In this document: in pieces, positions 61,381-64,000 of the stretch
Layout of the letters: the number at the start of each line of letters is the position of its first letter
Numbering within the stretch: position 1 is the first letter of the stretch
Assembly: GCA_003254905.1 (NCBI GenBank)
Contig: QANU01008245.1
Location: 62,310 to 126,309, forward strand
Length of the DNA: 64,000 nt
Direction: 5' to 3'
Source of the DNA: Nissolia schottii
Lineage: Eukaryota; Streptophyta; Magnoliopsida; Fabales; Fabaceae
The notes under the pieces: generated by a model
Databases searched by the model: none
What the model was told of the DNA's origin: nothing
What the model saw: the letters and a program-made list of their open reading frames with translations, nothing else
Position numbers and translations under genes: made by a program

Positions 61381-64000
61381 TGGGGATAGAGAGGGCAAGG
61401 CTCAAAAAAGAAAGAAAAGTAAACACCACACTAGTGCCCACGAGCCCAAGAAACTTGACTCAAATCATCCCAAAGCAAAGAGCAAACTGTTGAGGGAAAC
61501 TCCTCAAACCAATGAATCTCAAATGAAGGAAGGTTACGAGTCATATGCGCTAAGCTGTCAGCAACACGATTGACTTCTCTAAAAATATGCTAGAGTTACA
61601 CCTCGCAATCTTGCGATAATAGATCGTGAATGTGAGCAATGATAGGGAAAACTAGATGAAGATGGTTTTTACAAGATTGGATCATTCTAAGAGCACATTG
61701 AGAGTCGTAGTCAACACGCACCCGCAGAAACCCAATGTGCCAAGCCGTTGATAGTGCATGGAATATTCCCCAAATTTCTGCCAAAGTAATGGAAGTCATA
61801 CCTAGTTTCGCAGCAAAGCCAATAATGAAGCCTTCGGATTCATCCCTAATAAGACCACCACAACCTGCGCTATCGGAATTGATAACAAATCCATCACAAT
61901 TCGTGACCACCCAACCAGCCGAAGGAAATCTCCAACAAACCAAAATGTCATCCGCATGCTAGTTGCCAAAAACAGATGAAATCATATGCTCCAAAATAGA
62001 ATAATGTTTAAGACACAACCCAAAAGAGAACCATAAATCCCCAATGGTAGGAGTAGAATTATTAAATACAAAATCATTTCGAACAAACCAAAGATAATGG
62101 ACAGCCACTCCAAACACAGTGCGCCATTCTTGATCCCCATCCCAACCATATCGGTTCCCATGTTTCAAATTATCTAGAAGCCAACTATGAAGAGGTGTTG
62201 CGAAGAATTGGGGCCACAGGGAAGGGTGGACCAAATGCTTCCAAAATCTAGAGACAACATCACAATCACAAAGAACATGGAAAGTACTCTCCGGCATTAC
62301 TATAGGACACGGAGGACGAGTTATCCAAAGCCAAGTGACGAGTTACCCGGCTAACGTTGGTAAGCACCCTTTCCATCTCCAAATCAACCTGAAAAGAGGA
62401 TCTCTAGTAGAGAAATCATCACTCGCCAAAAAAGAATAAGAGGATTTTAATGAGAAAGAGCCATCATGGTCGGGAGCCCAAGCAACGTAATTGTTACCAA
62501 GGTTAGGGAGGGGGATGAAATGTTGCCACCAAGTTATATATATTACCTAGCAAGAGTAAGCGCAAGCGAGACCAATCCTAGTTACCTTTGCTATCCACAA
62601 AGTGAGAGATAGAAAGACCAAGATCTGAATCAGATAAAGAGCCTAAAGCAAAAGCATAAAATGATGGATTCCCAGGGATCCAATTATTTATCCAAAACCT
62701 AATTGAATTACCATCACCCACACGCCAAAGAATGTTGTCAAGGACATGTTGCCAGGCAGGATTAATACCTTTCCATACATTTGATTGGCTACCCTTAGGT
62801 TTCACCTCATGAAGAGTGTTGTTGCCACATTTATATTTATTACGCAAAATCTGGACCTAGAAATAATACTTCTTCATGATAAGCCCCCAACCAAGCTTAA
62901 CCACGAAAGCTAAATTGATATTCCAGTTTGACGAAGCCCAACGCCACCATCGAGCTTCGGTTTACACACAACATCCCAATGAACCAGACTAAGCTTCCTA
63001 TTTCCCTCATAAGAACCCCAAAGAAACTACGTGCAAGTTTATCAATGTGATCACAAACCTACATCAATAGAGGATAAGTATGCATGGTGCAAGAAGGACT
63101 AACTTTAATTACCAATTTACACAACATCTGCTTACCTGCTAGAGAGAGAGGAAGCTTTCCACCTCAATAAATGTTGGCATAATTTATCCGTTAGGCTACT
63201 AAAAGTGTGCTTGGTAACTTGCTTGTGGAGGAGGGGATACTAAGATACTTTCCAAGATCATGGGATAAAGGGAAACCCAACTTACCCGCAATCTCATTAG
63301 CACGATTATGATTCACATTCTGAGAAAAGAAGTTCTTAGTTTTCTCCATACTCACCTTTTTCCTAGAACTATTGCAGAAAGTCAACAAGAAATGTTTAAT
63401 GATATCTACTTGATCCAAGGAAGCCTCTACAAATAAATAAAGATCATCAGCAAAGCAAAGATGGGAGATTTTTGGGCCTAGTGAGGGTAATCGACTTCCA
63501 TAATTCATCTTCAATGGCTGCACAAATAAGATAAGAGGGTCTCTCAATGCAAATCACATAAAGATAAGGAGACAATGGATCCCCTTAGCAAATACTGTGA
63601 GAAGAGTTAAAGACACCAATGTGATCTCCCTTCCACAAAATATCTGTGGTGGATGATGAAATACAATGCCAAATCACCTCAACCATCACATTGTCAATAC
63701 CCAAGTCTCTGAGAGAATCAATAATGAAATGTCAGTTTAGTCTATCATAAGCCTTCTTGAGATCGATTTTGATGGCAAGGAAACCAATTTCACCTTTCTT
63801 TCTCCTCATACTATGAGTAACTTCTTGCCTAATCACTACATTATCTGCACTCAACCGGCTTGGAATGAAACTACGTTGATAAGGGGAGATAGTATAGCTC
63901 ATTATCGACTTGAGTCTATTAGCAATGATCTTGGTCAAAAGCTTGTACAACACAGCCCGATGGGGCAAAAATGTGCCAGTCTCCGGATGCTAAACCTTGG
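61381..64000 (-). mobile_element. L1-type LINE, 3' part, continuing beyond the window
   Basis: On the minus strand from right to left: the start of reverse transcriptase (63968-63732, LYKLLTKIIANRLK, SFIPSRLSADNV, IDLKKAYDRLN); the RT catalytic FADD motif (63547-63191, SHLCFADDLYLF); a linker with VWKGINPAWQHVLDNILWRV (62847-62578); a zf-RVT region (62480-61959, AWAPDHDGSFSLKSS, STFHVLCDCD); and a C-terminal RNase H-like domain (61943-61596, GWVVTNCDGF, AGCGGLIRD, GFAAKLG, DYDSQCALRMIQ). A T run at 61373-61379 on the plus strand is the poly(A) tail. Stops and frameshifts separate the domains, so the copy is dead. Confidence 0.85.

Overview
This is a 64 kb piece of plant nuclear DNA. It is AT-rich, with intron-split genes (GT..AG), a plant-only 7TM-RGS protein, a NOI-domain protein, a malectin/LRR receptor kinase, and gypsy, copia, LINE, Mutator-like and MITE sequences. 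The gene content and transposon flavour suggest a legume, most likely soybean (Glycine) or a close relative. The species is inferred; nothing in the window proves it.

Six genes look intact and were modelled exon by exon with consistent phases. KCR1, a 3-ketoacyl-CoA reductase, is on + at 4391-6930. A diverged tandem KCR paralogue is on + at 9536-16658. RGS1, a seven-transmembrane regulator of G-protein signalling, is on - at 19636-24172. A small NOI/RIN4-type protein is on - at 32808-33481. TNO1, a very long coiled-coil trans-Golgi protein with a C-terminal membrane anchor, is on - at 34907-43530. A malectin-like LRR receptor kinase (At1g67720 type, 929 aa) is on + at 53458-59604. A decayed GDSL/IAH1-type esterase lies at the left edge (186-955).

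The rest is transposon-derived or plain AT-rich spacer. Two copies of one Mutator-like element (2620-3990 and 29250-31290, both -) each abut an LTR of one gypsy family (about 1395-2619 and 26210-28704). A third LTR of that family stands alone at 49095-50809, and related gag debris lies at 51690-52075. A gag-only copia remnant (17140-18570, -), a copia deletion derivative in a KCR intron (10370-11258), a solo LTR with perfect 5-bp target duplication in a TNO1 intron (39196-39702), a gypsy-type remnant (about 45240-48500, -), a copia scar (48616-49022) and the 3' part of an L1-type LINE running off the right edge (61381-64000, -) complete the set. Several MITE/foldback elements sit in introns and gene flanks.

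The genes do not form a pathway or operon. KCR enzymes act in very-long-chain fatty acid elongation in the ER, RGS1 in heterotrimeric G-protein signalling at the plasma membrane, NOI/RIN4 in defence-related membrane signalling, TNO1 in vesicle traffic, and the receptor kinase in perception of unknown ligands. From memory, Arabidopsis has KCR2 beside TNO1 (At1g24470/At1g24460) and KCR1 beside the At1g67720 kinase (At1g67730/At1g67720). This window carries both sets together, so it probably resembles the arrangement before Arabidopsis split them. I found no evidence for a new kind of biological system. The observations most worth a check are the in-frame 77-residue (11-heptad) triplication in TNO1, the long foldback in an RGS1 intron, the changed NNxG motif in the second KCR, and an unexplained array of TCTCGCGCGAGA-like palindromes at 51195-51474.
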